A DNA stretch of 64,000 bases from Herbidospora daliensis. GTDB lineage: Bacteria; Actinomycetota; Actinomycetes; Streptosporangiales; Streptosporangiaceae. The stretch covers positions 682,001 to 746,000 of the forward strand of contig NZ_BBXF01000005.1 in assembly GCF_001570585.1 (NCBI RefSeq), in the 5' to 3' direction. Under the pieces are notes generated by a model. That model did no database searches and was not told where the DNA came from. It was given only the letters and a program-made list of their open reading frames with translations. Positions 16,822 through 25,205 of the stretch are shown piece after piece. Numbering within the stretch: position 1 is the first letter of the stretch; each line of letters starts with the position of its first letter. A program made the translations under genes and the position numbers.

Positions 16822-16836
16822 CTTGCACTATGCAAG
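16822..16836. promoter_or_regulatory. Perfect inverted repeat over the HxlR start codon
   Basis: CTTGCA (16822-16827) and TGCAAG (16831-16836) flank CTA; the ATG at 16830 lies inside. It is a candidate operator for the HxlR protein, repressing its own leaderless start and possibly the divergent DUF302 operon. Confidence 0.5.
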
Positions 16837-17348
16837 CCAGTAATGCGGACGCACCCTGCCCGATCGGCCGCGCCGTCGGCCTCCTGGGCGAACGATGGAC
16901 GCTCCTCATCCTGCGCAACGCCAACCTCGGCACCACCCGCTTCGACGCCTTCCGCGCCGAACTCGGCATCGCCGACAACATCCTGTCCAACCGCCTCGCC
17001 CGCCTGGTCGAGGCGGGCCTGCTGCTGCGGGTGCCCTATCGGGAGGGCGGCCGGACCCGGCACGAATACCGGCTCACAGCCGCCGGGGCCGAGGTCCTGC
17101 CGGTCCTGCACGCCCTGGCGGTCTGGGGCGAGGAACACACCGAGCCGGCTGCGACGACCGGCTCGATGCAGGTGATCCACCAGCGCTGCGGCCAGGTCAC
17201 GACGCCGGGAGGGGTGTGCCAGGCGTGCGGGGAGCCCATCCGGCGCGAGGAGGAGGCCTGGGTCCGCCCCTGGCTCTCCCCCGACCCGATCACCCTGGCC
17301 GCCCCCATCCTCACGGACACGACCGGCACCGCGGAAACGGGCTCCTGA
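16830..17348 (+). CDS. HxlR family transcriptional regulator with C-terminal cysteine motif
   Basis: A 172-residue winged-helix regulator. The HxlR core is CPIGRAVGLLGERWTLLILRNANLGTTRFDAFRAELGIADNILSNRLARLVEAGLL at residues 11-65, with the family cysteine at the start. After residue 115 there is an extension with QRCGQVTTPGGVCQACGEPI, a C-x-C-x2-C cluster that could bind zinc or sense redox state. It is divergent from the DUF302-dehalogenase operon and is likely to control it. No ribosome site precedes the ATG, so a leaderless mRNA is likely. Confidence 0.9.
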   Translation: MQASNADAPCPIGRAVGLLGERWTLLILRNANLGTTRFDAFRAELGIADNILSNRLARLVEAGLLLRVPYREGGRTRHEYRLTAAGAEVLPVLHALAVWGEEHTEPAATTGSMQVIHQRCGQVTTPGGVCQACGEPIRREEEAWVRPWLSPDPITLAAPILTDTTGTAETGS

Positions 17349-17464
17349 TTCAGGTCGAGATCGATCAGGAAGCGGGCGGGGCGCAGCCCCGATGCCGGTT
17401 TTCGTCCCCTGGAGCCGAGCGACGCCTAAGCTGAAGATCAACTCTGCGGCAGAACGGGGAGACC

Positions 17465-18019
17465 GTGATCGATCGACGGGTTCGGGCTGCGACCACCCTC
17501 GTGGTCTTACTCGTGCTGGGGGCCTGTTCCACGCCGCCTCCCGCGAACCCGGTGCTGAAGGACCCGTCCCAGTGGCCGCTGGTCAAGCTCGCGGGTATGA
17601 CCGGCGACCCGAAATTGCCCGACGAGGCGGGGCGGCCCCTGGCGCAGATCCGGGTCGGCCGCTACGACCTGCACGCGTGGATCGATCCCTCGGGCGTGTG
17701 CGGGCTGGCCGGCTCGGAGTGGAGCGAGCGCACCGACGTCGACATGTCCATCGACCTGACCCGGTCCGAGGGCGGCCCGATGCGACCCGACGGGTTCTCG
17801 GGACCGGTCGAGCCGACGGTGACCGCCTCCAGCTCCAAGGCGGCTCTGTTCTGCACCCCCACCAGGATGCTGATCAAGGTCTTCGGGGAGACGTCCGAAC
17901 CGTTCGTCAACGGTGCCGCCGTCGGCCAGGTCGTCGACGGCGGGCTCGACGTCGTCGTCGGCGACGAGGAAGCTCTGTGGGAGTCGCTGCCCCGTGCGAC
18001 GTTGACCCCCGGCGGATGA
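17465..18019 (+). CDS. Putative lipoprotein of unknown function
   Basis: A 184-residue protein with a GTG start and a GGGGAG ribosome site. The signal ends in the lipobox VLGAC with the modified cysteine at residue 20, followed by a proline-rich linker (STPPPANP). The mature part has two further cysteines (GVCGLAGSEWSERTD and ALFCTPTRM) that could form a disulphide. No family is recognised. It stands alone between the HxlR gene and the VOC gene. Confidence 0.75.
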   Translation: MIDRRVRAATTLVVLLVLGACSTPPPANPVLKDPSQWPLVKLAGMTGDPKLPDEAGRPLAQIRVGRYDLHAWIDPSGVCGLAGSEWSERTDVDMSIDLTRSEGGPMRPDGFSGPVEPTVTASSSKAALFCTPTRMLIKVFGETSEPFVNGAAVGQVVDGGLDVVVGDEEALWESLPRATLTPGG

Positions 18020-18091
18020 CGGCGGCGGGACAACCGTCCGTCCCGTTCCCACGACCCGTCGCGCCGGCCGCCGGGGGTTAGGGTCCTCGAC

Positions 18092-18814
18092 ATGGGACTG
18101 CGACTCGTTCAGGTGAACGTCAAGGCCGGTGACGACGTGGCGCTCGGCCGGTTCTGGGCCGATGCGCTCGGGTGGGAGGTCGACACCGAGGAGCCCGGGG
18201 TGAGCAACATCGAGCCCGTCGGCTTCGACTGGCCCCATCCCTCCGCCGTCTGCGTCGACTTCGTCGCCGTGCCCGATCCCACCGCCGTGCGCCACCGCGC
18301 CCACCTCGACCTCGGCACCTCCTCCGACGCCCACCACGCCGAACTCGTCGCCCGGCTGACCGCGCTCGGCGCGACGCCCGTCGACGCCGACGTGCCGTGG
18401 ACGGTGCTGGCCGATCCGGAGGGCAACGTCTTCTGCGTCCGGGAGCCCCGGGAGGGCGACACCGGGCCGATCGCCGCCGTGGTCGTCGACTGCGCCGACC
18501 CGCACGCCATGGCCGCGTTCTGGGGCGAGGCGACCGCCTGGGTCGTCCACGAGGAGACCGGCGACCGCGCGCGGCTGCGCGCGGCCGAGAACATGGGGCC
18601 CTACCTGGAATTCCTTCGCGTCCCCCACCTCAAGACCACGGCGCATCGCGTCCACATCGATCTGCTGCCGAACCCCGTCGACGCCAAGGCGGCCGAGCTG
18701 GCCCGGCTGGAGGCGCTGGGGGCCAAGCCCGCCGACGTGGGGCAGGGGGACGTGCCGTGGACGGTCATGGCCGACCCGGAGGGCAACGAGTTCTGCGTGC
18801 TGGGGCGGCGCTGA
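18092..18814 (+). CDS. VOC superfamily protein (two glyoxalase-like domains)
   Basis: A 240-residue protein made of two tandem glyoxalase/dioxygenase-fold halves. Each half ends in the same segment, VPWTVLADPEGNVFCV and VPWTVMADPEGNEFCV, and begins with VNVKAGDD--LGRFWADALGW and VVVDCADPHAMAAFWGEATAW. Histidines HRAHLDLG and HRVHIDLL are the expected metal ligands. This architecture (glyoxalase-like domain 6) is common in actinomycetes; the reaction is unknown. Confidence 0.88.
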   Translation: MGLRLVQVNVKAGDDVALGRFWADALGWEVDTEEPGVSNIEPVGFDWPHPSAVCVDFVAVPDPTAVRHRAHLDLGTSSDAHHAELVARLTALGATPVDADVPWTVLADPEGNVFCVREPREGDTGPIAAVVVDCADPHAMAAFWGEATAWVVHEETGDRARLRAAENMGPYLEFLRVPHLKTTAHRVHIDLLPNPVDAKAAELARLEALGAKPADVGQGDVPWTVMADPEGNEFCVLGRR

Positions 18815-18817
18815 AGA

Positions 18818-18844
18818 ACGGGGCGGGCGCGGGGCCCGCCCCGT
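18818..18844. terminator. Bidirectional terminator hairpin
   Basis: ACGGGGCGGGC (18818-18828) and GCCCGCCCCGT (18834-18844) form an 11-bp perfect stem with a 5-nt loop between the converging VOC gene and the secreted three-repeat protein gene. Confidence 0.8.
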
Positions 18845-18848
18845 CACG

Positions 18849-19928
18849 TCAGAGGGTCGACGTGTACGACACGAACGAGGCCCGGTTGAGTCTCGTCGTG
18901 GCGTTCCAGCAGACCACGTTGCGCACCGTGGCGATCCCGCTCCACGTGTTCCACAACATCTGCAGGTTGCAGTAGTCGGCCGAGTTGCCGTAGGCCGTCA
19001 CCTGCACGTGGTCCTGCGCATAGCCGACCTTCGGGAAGGTGACCATGCGCAGGCCCGTGCCGGAGCTCTGCACGGTGTTGGTGGCGCTCTGCGAGTTGAA
19101 GTTGACCCCCACGGGGGCGGGGGCGTAGGGCCCGGCGTTCGTCGGGGTGTGGTCGAAGGTGTAGGCGTAGGTCTTCGGCGGCACCCAGCGCCCGTTGATG
19201 TTGCGTTCGCGCTGGTAGGTGAGGGAGAACCCGCTGTTCTGCGGCGTGTTGGCCGCGTTGAAGCACCGTACCTCGGCCTGTTGGGCCGCCGATCCGGGCG
19301 CCCACATCGAGACCTTGCACCGGGCCGGCGCCAGGTCGTTGACCGCCGTCACCTGGAGGTTGCCCGCCGCGGCCGTGAAGCCGAGCCCCGGGAGCGTGAC
19401 CTTGTAGTAGCCGGTGCCGAGCACCGCGACGATGTTGCCGAGACCGGCCGAGTTGTACTGGGTGACGATGCCGGAGTCGTAGTGGACGTACCCGAACGCC
19501 GAGGTGGCCGGGCCCGTCATGGCGCCGCTGCTCTCGGAGTAGGTGACCGTGAACGGAACCGTCAGCGGCGAGCCGCCGAACTGGTGGCACCGGACGTGGA
19601 CGACCATGTCCGGGCCGATCGACATCCACTTGGCGGCCTGGCAGATCGCCGGGCCGTCGTAGACCGCCGTGACGTGGACGACGCCGCCGAAGCCCGCGAT
19701 CTGCGGGAACCGGACGATGGTCTCACCTGCCCCACCCGGGGTCACGCTGACGTTGAAGCCACTCGGCCAGCTTCCAGCCTGGTGGCTGAGGCTGGGGATT
19801 CCGGCCGGGACGTTGACGTAGGCGAACCCCCAGCGGTTCGGCACCGCTGCCTGGGCCGTGGGGGCGGCGACCTGGATCACGCCCAGCGCGACGGCGACGC
19901 TGAGCAGAATCCTTGATAATCGCGACAT
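18849..19928 (-). CDS. Secreted three-repeat protein, copy A
   Basis: A 359-residue exported protein with no recognised family. The start at 19928 has AGGAAG 4 nt upstream. The signal peptide is SRILLSVAVALGVIQVAAPTAQA. The mature chain is three repeats of about 105 residues, each with an aromatic-rich start (NRWGFAYVNV, TSAFGYVHYD, KTYAYTFDHT), a central HVTA or QVTA strand, and a cysteine pair about 17 residues apart with W or MW between (CQAAKW...VRC). This suggests disulphide-closed beta domains. A second gene for the same protein lies at 39031-40110 in opposite orientation with a conserved upstream sequence. Function unknown; an adhesive or cell-surface role is only a guess. Confidence 0.85.
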   Translation of the reverse strand: MSRLSRILLSVAVALGVIQVAAPTAQAAVPNRWGFAYVNVPAGIPSLSHQAGSWPSGFNVSVTPGGAGETIVRFPQIAGFGGVVHVTAVYDGPAICQAAKWMSIGPDMVVHVRCHQFGGSPLTVPFTVTYSESSGAMTGPATSAFGYVHYDSGIVTQYNSAGLGNIVAVLGTGYYKVTLPGLGFTAAAGNLQVTAVNDLAPARCKVSMWAPGSAAQQAEVRCFNAANTPQNSGFSLTYQRERNINGRWVPPKTYAYTFDHTPTNAGPYAPAPVGVNFNSQSATNTVQSSGTGLRMVTFPKVGYAQDHVQVTAYGNSADYCNLQMLWNTWSGIATVRNVVCWNATTRLNRASFVSYTSTL

Positions 19929-19954
19929 GTGCTTCCTTTCGGTGCGACAAGGTG

Positions 19955-19978
19955 TCACGCCGTTCATAAACCGGAAAC
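19955..19978 (-). promoter_or_regulatory. 24-bp upstream element shared by both secreted three-repeat genes
   Basis: The 24 bases here, read on the minus strand as TTTCCGGTTTATGAACGG plus flanks, are identical to 38980-39003 in front of the second copy, at nearly the same distance from the start codon (26 and 27 nt). CCGGTT-tatg-AACGG is an imperfect palindrome. It is probably the common promoter or operator. Confidence 0.55.
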
Positions 19979-20029
19979 ACGAGCGGGAAAAGGAGGCGTT
20001 CCGCCAGGTGAGACGGGCAATTCGAAATA

Positions 20030-20953
20030 ATGTCATATGACATGTCCCGGTTAAGCCCGAGGTTGCGTCCGGGCGACCGGGTGGCGGTGGTCGCGCCCAG
20101 CGGGCCGGTGTCGCCCGAACGGCTGGCGTACGGCTGCGAGCGGCTGCGGAAGGCCGGTCTCGACGTGGTCGTGGGCGACCACGTGCTGGCCCGGCACGGC
20201 CTGTTCGCCGGCGCCGACGAGCAGCGGGCCGCCGATCTGACCGCCGCCTGGTGCGACGAGCGGGTGCGCGCGGTGCTCTGCGCCCGGGGCGGCTACGGCG
20301 CGCTGCGGCTCCTCGGCCACCTCGACCCGGCCCGGTTCGCCGCCGCCGCGCCGAAGCCGCTGGTCGGCTCCAGCGACGTGACGGTGCTGCACCGCTGGCT
20401 GGCCGAGCACACCGGCGCGGTCGGCCTCTACGGGCCCATGGTGGCCGGCACGGCGCTGGGCACCGGCGACCTCGGCGACCGCTGGGCGGGGCAGCTGATC
20501 CGCACCCTGATGGCGCCCGGCGAGACGCGGCGGCTGCACTGCCCCGGCGCGGTCGAGCTCGTACCCGGGAGGGCCGAGGGCCCGGTGACCGGCGGCAACC
20601 TCAACCTGCTCGCGGCGCTGCTGGGCAGCCCAGAGGCCGGGTCGGCGGCGGGCTGCGTGGTGGTGCTGGAGGACGTCAACAAGGAGGCCCACCGCCTCGA
20701 CCGGCTGTTCACCCAGCTGCTGCGGGCGGGCTGGTTCGACGGCGCGGTCGCGGTGGTGGCGGGCCGGTGGCGGAACTGCGGGCCCGACCCCGATTCGATC
20801 CTGTACGAACGCCTCGCGCCCCTCGGCGTGCCCATTCTGGCCGGGTTCGACGTGGGGCACGGCCCCCGCCAGCTGACCGTGCCCCTCGGCGTCCCGGCGG
20901 TGCTGGACACCGGTGACCGTTCGCTGACCTACACGGTTTCCGCGCTGGCCTGA
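20030..20953 (+). CDS. LD-carboxypeptidase (peptidase family S66)
   Basis: A 307-residue serine peptidase of the muramoyltetrapeptide carboxypeptidase/MccF family. The nucleophile is in the elbow PLVGSSDVTVLHRWL, the catalytic glutamate in VVLEDVNKEAHRLDRLF, and the histidine in GFDVGHGPRQLTVPLG; the N-terminal LRPGDRVAVVAPSGPV is typical. It removes the terminal D-residue from cell-wall tetrapeptides or, in MccF-like members, inactivates peptide-nucleotide antibiotics. The start may be 20030 or the in-frame ATG at 20042; a 10-bp palindrome GTCATATGAC lies directly between them. It is divergent from copy A of the secreted protein. Confidence 0.9.
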   Translation: MSYDMSRLSPRLRPGDRVAVVAPSGPVSPERLAYGCERLRKAGLDVVVGDHVLARHGLFAGADEQRAADLTAAWCDERVRAVLCARGGYGALRLLGHLDPARFAAAAPKPLVGSSDVTVLHRWLAEHTGAVGLYGPMVAGTALGTGDLGDRWAGQLIRTLMAPGETRRLHCPGAVELVPGRAEGPVTGGNLNLLAALLGSPEAGSAAGCVVVLEDVNKEAHRLDRLFTQLLRAGWFDGAVAVVAGRWRNCGPDPDSILYERLAPLGVPILAGFDVGHGPRQLTVPLGVPAVLDTGDRSLTYTVSALA

Positions 20954-21597
20954 ACGCGGAACAGGTCGTCGAGCCCGACCCCGGCCAGCGAGGGCAGCAG
21001 CAGGTCGGCGGCGGCCAGGTCGTGCCCGGCGGTGAGCGGCCCGGGGACCGCCACGCAGCGCAGCCCGGCCGCCTTGGCGGCGGTGACCCCGGTGGCGGTG
21101 TCCTCGATCGCGACGCCCGCCTCCGCCGTCGCGCCCAGGCCGGCCACGGCCGCCAGGTAGACGTCCGGGGCGGGTTTGGCGGCCGGAACGTCGTCGCGGC
21201 CGTACACCCCGGCGAACTGCGGCAGGAGGCCGAGCCGGTCGAGATGGCCGGTCACCCATTCCCGCGACGCGCCCGAGGCGACGGCGGTCGGCACCCCGGC
21301 CGCCCGCGCCTCGGCCAGCAGCTCCCGCACGCCCGGCAGCGCCGGCAGGTCGAGGGCCAGTTCCCGCACCCGCGTGCGGATGCGGAGCAGCGCCGCCAGC
21401 GGGTCGCCGCCGGCGTCGCCGAGGACGTCGGCCACCCGTTCGGGCCGCAGGCTCTGCTGCCCGAGCGTGGCCACGAACGCCTTTTCGTCGAAATGGATGT
21501 CAAGGTCGGCGCACTCGGCGCGCCATCCGGCCACCACCGCCGACTCGGTGTCCATGATCACGCCGTCGAAATCGAAAACGAGAATCCGGTCGGTCAT
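20929..21597 (-). CDS. HAD superfamily phosphatase (beta-phosphoglucomutase-like)
   Basis: A 222-residue HAD hydrolase. Motif I is LVFDFDGVIMDTES with the nucleophilic aspartate, motif II is TAVASGASREW, motif III lysine is in PAAKPAPDVYL, and motif IV is GVAIEDTATGVTAAKAAG. A four-helix cap follows motif I, as in the beta-PGM group acting on small phosphosugars. GGAGG precedes the ATG by 5 nt. It diverges from the 6PGDH-like gene across a 108-bp AT-rich spacer and overlaps the LD-carboxypeptidase 3' end by 25 bp. Shared sugar-phosphate substrates with 6PGDH are possible. Confidence 0.92.
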   Translation of the reverse strand: MTDRILVFDFDGVIMDTESAVVAGWRAECADLDIHFDEKAFVATLGQQSLRPERVADVLGDAGGDPLAALLRIRTRVRELALDLPALPGVRELLAEARAAGVPTAVASGASREWVTGHLDRLGLLPQFAGVYGRDDVPAAKPAPDVYLAAVAGLGATAEAGVAIEDTATGVTAAKAAGLRCVAVPGPLTAGHDLAAADLLLPSLAGVGLDDLFRVQASAETV

Positions 21598-21705
21598 TGT
21601 GCCTCCTATTTCCGGATATGTATATATGCCAATTTGGGCGTGTGTTTGATAACGTCTTGACCGCGACATTTCACCGAGGCCGGGGCGCAGCGTCGGGAGG
21701 ACGAA
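21598..21705. promoter_or_regulatory. AT-rich divergent promoter region, HAD gene and 6PGDH-like operon
   Basis: This spacer is much richer in A/T than its surroundings; 21617-21628 reads ATATGTATATAT. On the minus strand CATATATACATAT could supply the -10 for the HAD gene. For the plus-strand operon a TTGACC is present at 21657. No operator repeat stands out. Confidence 0.35.
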
Positions 21706-22617
21706 ATGGATATCGGGCTGGTGGGACTCGGCCGGATGGGGGCCGGCATCGCACGGCACTGGCTGCGGGACGGTCACCGGGTGGTGGGCCACGACCTCGA
21801 CGACGCGGCGACCGCCGATCTGCTCGGCGAGGGCCTCGAACGGGCCGGCGACCTCGCGGCGCTGATCGCCGCCCTGCCCGCGCCGCGCACCGTGTGGACG
21901 ATGTTGCCGGCCGGTCCGCCGACACGTGAGGTGACCGCCTACCTCGAAGACAATCTCGAACCGGGAGACCTCCTGATCGACGGGGGGAACACCAACTTCC
22001 ACGAGACGGTCGAGCGGGCCGAACGCTGCCGGGAGAAAAGGTTACGGTTCCTCGACGTCGGCACGTCGTCGGGGCTGCTCGGCCGGGCGGAGGGCTACTG
22101 CCTGATGGTCGGCGGCGACCCCGAGCTGGCGGCGGAGACGATGCCGATCCTGCGGTGCATCGCCCCCGAGGGCGGATGTCGGTACGTCGGCCCTTCGGGA
22201 GCCGGCCACTACGTGAAGATGATCCACAACGGCATCGAATACGGGCTGCTCGAAGCCTATGCCGAAGGCTTCGAGGTGCTCAAGGCCAGCACCTACGACC
22301 TCGACCTGCCCGCCATCGCCGAGCTGTGGCGGCACAACAGCCTCGTCCAGTCGCGGCTGCTCGACCTGCTCGCCGGGAAACTCGACTCCGATCCGGAGTT
22401 GTCGAAGTTCTCCGACTACGTCGAAGACCTCGGGACGGGCCGCTGGGCGGTGCTGGAGGCGATCGACCGCAACGTCCCGGCCCCCGCGATGACCGCCGCC
22501 CTGCTGACGCGGCTGCGCTCCCGGCAGGAGACCTCCTTCGGCGGGCAGGTCCTCTCGGCGCTGCGGGAGGAGTTCGGCGGTCACGTCGTCAACCGGCCCC
22601 ATGGACCGGTGGCCTGA
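21706..22617 (+). CDS. 6-phosphogluconate dehydrogenase-like enzyme (decarboxylating, short NAD type)
   Basis: A 303-residue beta-hydroxyacid dehydrogenase. The Rossmann motif is IGLVGLGRMGAGIARHWLRDG, the substrate motif is DGGNTNFHETVERAE, and the catalytic lysine and asparagine are in GHYVKMIHNGIEYGLLEAYAEGF, which is specific for true 6PGDH rather than hydroxyisobutyrate dehydrogenase. The length fits the short Gnd forms. It overlaps the next gene by 17 bp, so it is the first gene of the biosynthesis-like operon. It could supply pentose phosphate or act on a dedicated hydroxyacid. Confidence 0.9.
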   Translation: MDIGLVGLGRMGAGIARHWLRDGHRVVGHDLDDAATADLLGEGLERAGDLAALIAALPAPRTVWTMLPAGPPTREVTAYLEDNLEPGDLLIDGGNTNFHETVERAERCREKRLRFLDVGTSSGLLGRAEGYCLMVGGDPELAAETMPILRCIAPEGGCRYVGPSGAGHYVKMIHNGIEYGLLEAYAEGFEVLKASTYDLDLPAIAELWRHNSLVQSRLLDLLAGKLDSDPELSKFSDYVEDLGTGRWAVLEAIDRNVPAPAMTAALLTRLRSRQETSFGGQVLSALREEFGGHVVNRPHGPVA

Positions 22618-23626
22618 CCCGGAGGTCCGGTTCCGGACCGCCACGACCCTGTCGGACCTGCCCGGCCTCACGCCCGCCGCGTTCGACCCCGACGCGGGCG
22701 CGGCCGGCGCACCGGCCCGGCTGCTCGGCGTCGAGGCCGACGGACGCTGGCGCTGCTCCTACGTCGCGGCGGAATCGGCCGGCGGCCTCGACGCGCTGGT
22801 GCCGCTCTACCGCCCGGCCGGGCGCGTCTGGCCCGACCGGGCCTACACCCCCGACCCGGAGATCGCCCCCGTCCGCTGCCTGCTCGTCGGGGGCGTGTAC
22901 GACCGCCGCACCGCCCTGCACCTGCCCGCGCACCTGGCCCGGGAAGGGCTGCGCGCGGCGGCCCGGATCGCCGTCGAGGAGGACCGCTGCCTGGTCTTCC
23001 CGTTCCTCTACGACCGCGCCCGCCGGATGGTCGACGCCGCCACCGGCGGCCGGGTGCGCTGGGCGGTCGTGGCGCACGAGGCCCGGTTCACGCTCGGCGA
23101 GCCGCCGTCGCGGGTGCGCGGGGTGCTGCGCCGCGACCGGCGGCTGATCGAGCGGGCCGCCACGGCCGTGTCGGTCGTGCCGTGGCGGGACGCCGATCCG
23201 GCCACCGCCGGGCTCGTCGCCGCGCACAACCTGCGGATGGGCGCGTTCGACGACGCCGAGTTCGTGCGCCTGCGCCACGACCAGTGGGCCGCCTGCGAGG
23301 GGGTCGAGGTGATCGTGTTCGACGGCCGCGCCGGGCCGCACCGCGGCGTGCTCACCGCCCTGGTCTGGCGCGGCGGCCTCGAACTGCACGAGATCGGCCT
23401 GCCGCCCTCCGACGACCCGGCCCGGCTGGCGCTCTACCTCGACCTGATCCACCACCGCCCGCACGCGTACGCCCGCGCGCACGGGCTGACCGCCATCCGC
23501 GCGGGCACCGCCGCCCGGACCCCGAAGGCGTCGAGGGGCGCCGTGTTCGAGCCGCTGCACGGCGGCGTGCTCGACGCCGAGAACACCAGGCGGCTCGCGC
23601 GCGGGCCCGAGAGGAGTGACGGATGA
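22601..23626 (+). CDS. Unrecognised protein, possibly Fem/GNAT-like transferase
   Basis: A 341-residue cytosolic protein with no clear family. The C-terminal third resembles a GNAT-fold acyl or aminoacyl transferase: EVIVFDGRAGPHRGVLTALVW, then LYLDLIHHRPHAYARAHGLTAIRAGTAARTPKASRGAVFEPLHGGVL, which is laid out like the late A-x3-G--I-x-G segment of FemAB/BioF2-like proteins. There are no membrane segments. Its start overlaps the 6PGDH gene by 17 bp and its stop overlaps the carrier protein start by 4 bp. In a pathway with a carrier and an ATP-grasp ligase, an amide-forming or acyl-transfer role is plausible but unproven. Confidence 0.7.
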   Translation: MDRWPDPEVRFRTATTLSDLPGLTPAAFDPDAGAAGAPARLLGVEADGRWRCSYVAAESAGGLDALVPLYRPAGRVWPDRAYTPDPEIAPVRCLLVGGVYDRRTALHLPAHLAREGLRAAARIAVEEDRCLVFPFLYDRARRMVDAATGGRVRWAVVAHEARFTLGEPPSRVRGVLRRDRRLIERAATAVSVVPWRDADPATAGLVAAHNLRMGAFDDAEFVRLRHDQWAACEGVEVIVFDGRAGPHRGVLTALVWRGGLELHEIGLPPSDDPARLALYLDLIHHRPHAYARAHGLTAIRAGTAARTPKASRGAVFEPLHGGVLDAENTRRLARGPERSDG

Positions 23627-23841
23627 CCGAGTCAGAGGTGGCCGGCCTGATGGCCGAGATCCTGGAGACCGACGACCTGGCGGCCGACGAGAGCTTCTTC
23701 GAGGTCGGCGGCACCTCGTTCCTGGTGCTGACGCTGATCGCGCGCATCCAGGAGCGCACCGGCGTGACCCTGCGCATGATCGACGTCATCCGCCGCCCCA
23801 CCCCGGCCGGGGTGCACGAACTGGTGGACGGCCGCGCGTGA
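23623..23841 (+). CDS. Free-standing peptidyl/acyl carrier protein
   Basis: A 72-residue carrier protein. The phosphopantetheine attachment site is S32 in FFEVGGTSFLVL, preceded by DESFF and followed by the helix-III pattern RPTPAGVHELV. Its ATG overlaps the upstream stop and its stop overlaps the GTG of the adenylation enzyme, so it is coupled to both. It most likely carries the aminoacyl or acyl group loaded by the neighbouring adenylation enzyme. Confidence 0.92.
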   Translation: MTESEVAGLMAEILETDDLAADESFFEVGGTSFLVLTLIARIQERTGVTLRMIDVIRRPTPAGVHELVDGRA

Positions 23842-25205
23842 CCGTCTGGACCGCCTTCCTGGAACACGCCGAACGCCAACCGGAGCACCCGGCGATCCGC
23901 TCCGACGCCGGGGTCGTCGCCTACGGCGAACTGCGGGCCCGCGCCGACGACCTCGGCTCCTGGCTGGAGCCTTTCCGCGGCGGCCTGGTCGCGCTCGACA
24001 CGGGAGACCCGGCCCTGGGCGCGCTGGCCTATCTGGCCGCCGCCCGCTCCGGCTGCGCGCTGACGCCGCTCAACCAGGACAGCCCGCCCCTGCACCGGGC
24101 GGTTCTGCTGGCGGACGCCCGCCCGGCCGCCGTCCTGCGGCCGGGCAAAACCATGCCGCTCGACGTCGTGCGCGAACCGGGCGTGCCGCGAGCCGGGCTG
24201 GAAGAAGTCGCCTATCTGCTCTACACCTCCGGCTCGACCGGCGGCCCGAAGGGCGTGCTGGTCTCCCATCGGGCGCTGGCCGACCGGCTGACCGGCCTGG
24301 CCGCCGTGCCGGGGCTGCGGGCGGGCCAGGCCATGCTGGCGATGACCGCGTTGTCGTTCGACATCTCGATCGCCGAGCTGCTGCTGCCACTGACCGTCGG
24401 CGGCACCGTGGTCGCCGCCCCGGAGGAAGCCCGTCTCGACCCGGAGATCTTCGCGGCGGCGGTGCGCAGGCACTCCCCCGACGTCGTGCAGGCGACCCCG
24501 AGTTTCTGGCGGCTGGCCGTGGCCGCCGGCTGGCCCGGCGCGCCCGGCGCCGACCTGTGGTGCGGCGGCGAGGAGCTGACCACCACCCTGGCCGCGCACC
24601 TGCTGACCCGGGGCCGCCGCCTCTGGAACGTCTACGGCCCGACCGAGGCGACCATCTGGGCCTCGGCCCACGAGGTCTCCTCCGCCGACGACGTCGCCCT
24701 CGGCGCCGCGCTGCCCGGCAGCGGCCGGTGCCTGTCCCCGGAGGGCGAGATCCTCCTGTACGGCCACGGCCTCGCCCTCGGCTACCTCGACCGGCCCGAC
24801 CTGACGGCCGACCGGTTCCGCCCCCGCGAGACCCCCGACGGCACCCGGCTCTGCTACCACACCGGCGACCGGGGCCGGCTGCGCGGCGACGGCCGGATCG
24901 AGTTCCTCGGCCGCGACGACGACCAGGTCAAACTGCGCGGCCACCGCATCGAGCTCGGCGAGATCGAACGCACGCTGGAGACGCACGAGAGCGTGTCGGA
25001 GGCGGTGGTCGTGGTCAGCGCCCGCGACGACCCGGCCCGCACCCACCTCACCGCGTTCGTCGTCGGCGAGGGCGTGGACGTGCGGAGCCTGCGCCGCTGG
25101 CTGGCCGAACGGCTGCCCGCCGCCATGCGTCCGGCCCGCATCGAACCCGTGGCCGCGCTCCCGAGGACCACCGCGGGCAAGGTCGACCGCCGGGCGTTGC
25201 GGTGA
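23838..25205 (+). CDS. Stand-alone amino-acid adenylation enzyme (NRPS A domain)
   Basis: A 455-residue AMP-forming ligase. Core motifs are A3 LLYTSGSTGGPKGV, A4 LSFDISIAELLLPL, A5 NVYGPTEATIW, A7 YHTGDRGRLRGDGR, A8 EFLGRDDDQVKLRGHRIELGEIE and the A10 lysine in TTAGKVDRRAL. The aspartate in FDIS is the one that holds the amino group, so an alpha-amino acid is expected. Aligning by eye to GrsA gives a pocket code of D-I-A-S-W-G-V-I-W, which I do not recognise. The loop before A6 is shorter than usual. It would activate one amino acid and load the adjacent carrier. Start: GTG overlapping the carrier stop. Confidence 0.92.
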   Translation: MTVWTAFLEHAERQPEHPAIRSDAGVVAYGELRARADDLGSWLEPFRGGLVALDTGDPALGALAYLAAARSGCALTPLNQDSPPLHRAVLLADARPAAVLRPGKTMPLDVVREPGVPRAGLEEVAYLLYTSGSTGGPKGVLVSHRALADRLTGLAAVPGLRAGQAMLAMTALSFDISIAELLLPLTVGGTVVAAPEEARLDPEIFAAAVRRHSPDVVQATPSFWRLAVAAGWPGAPGADLWCGGEELTTTLAAHLLTRGRRLWNVYGPTEATIWASAHEVSSADDVALGAALPGSGRCLSPEGEILLYGHGLALGYLDRPDLTADRFRPRETPDGTRLCYHTGDRGRLRGDGRIEFLGRDDDQVKLRGHRIELGEIERTLETHESVSEAVVVVSARDDPARTHLTAFVVGEGVDVRSLRRWLAERLPAAMRPARIEPVAALPRTTAGKVDRRALR

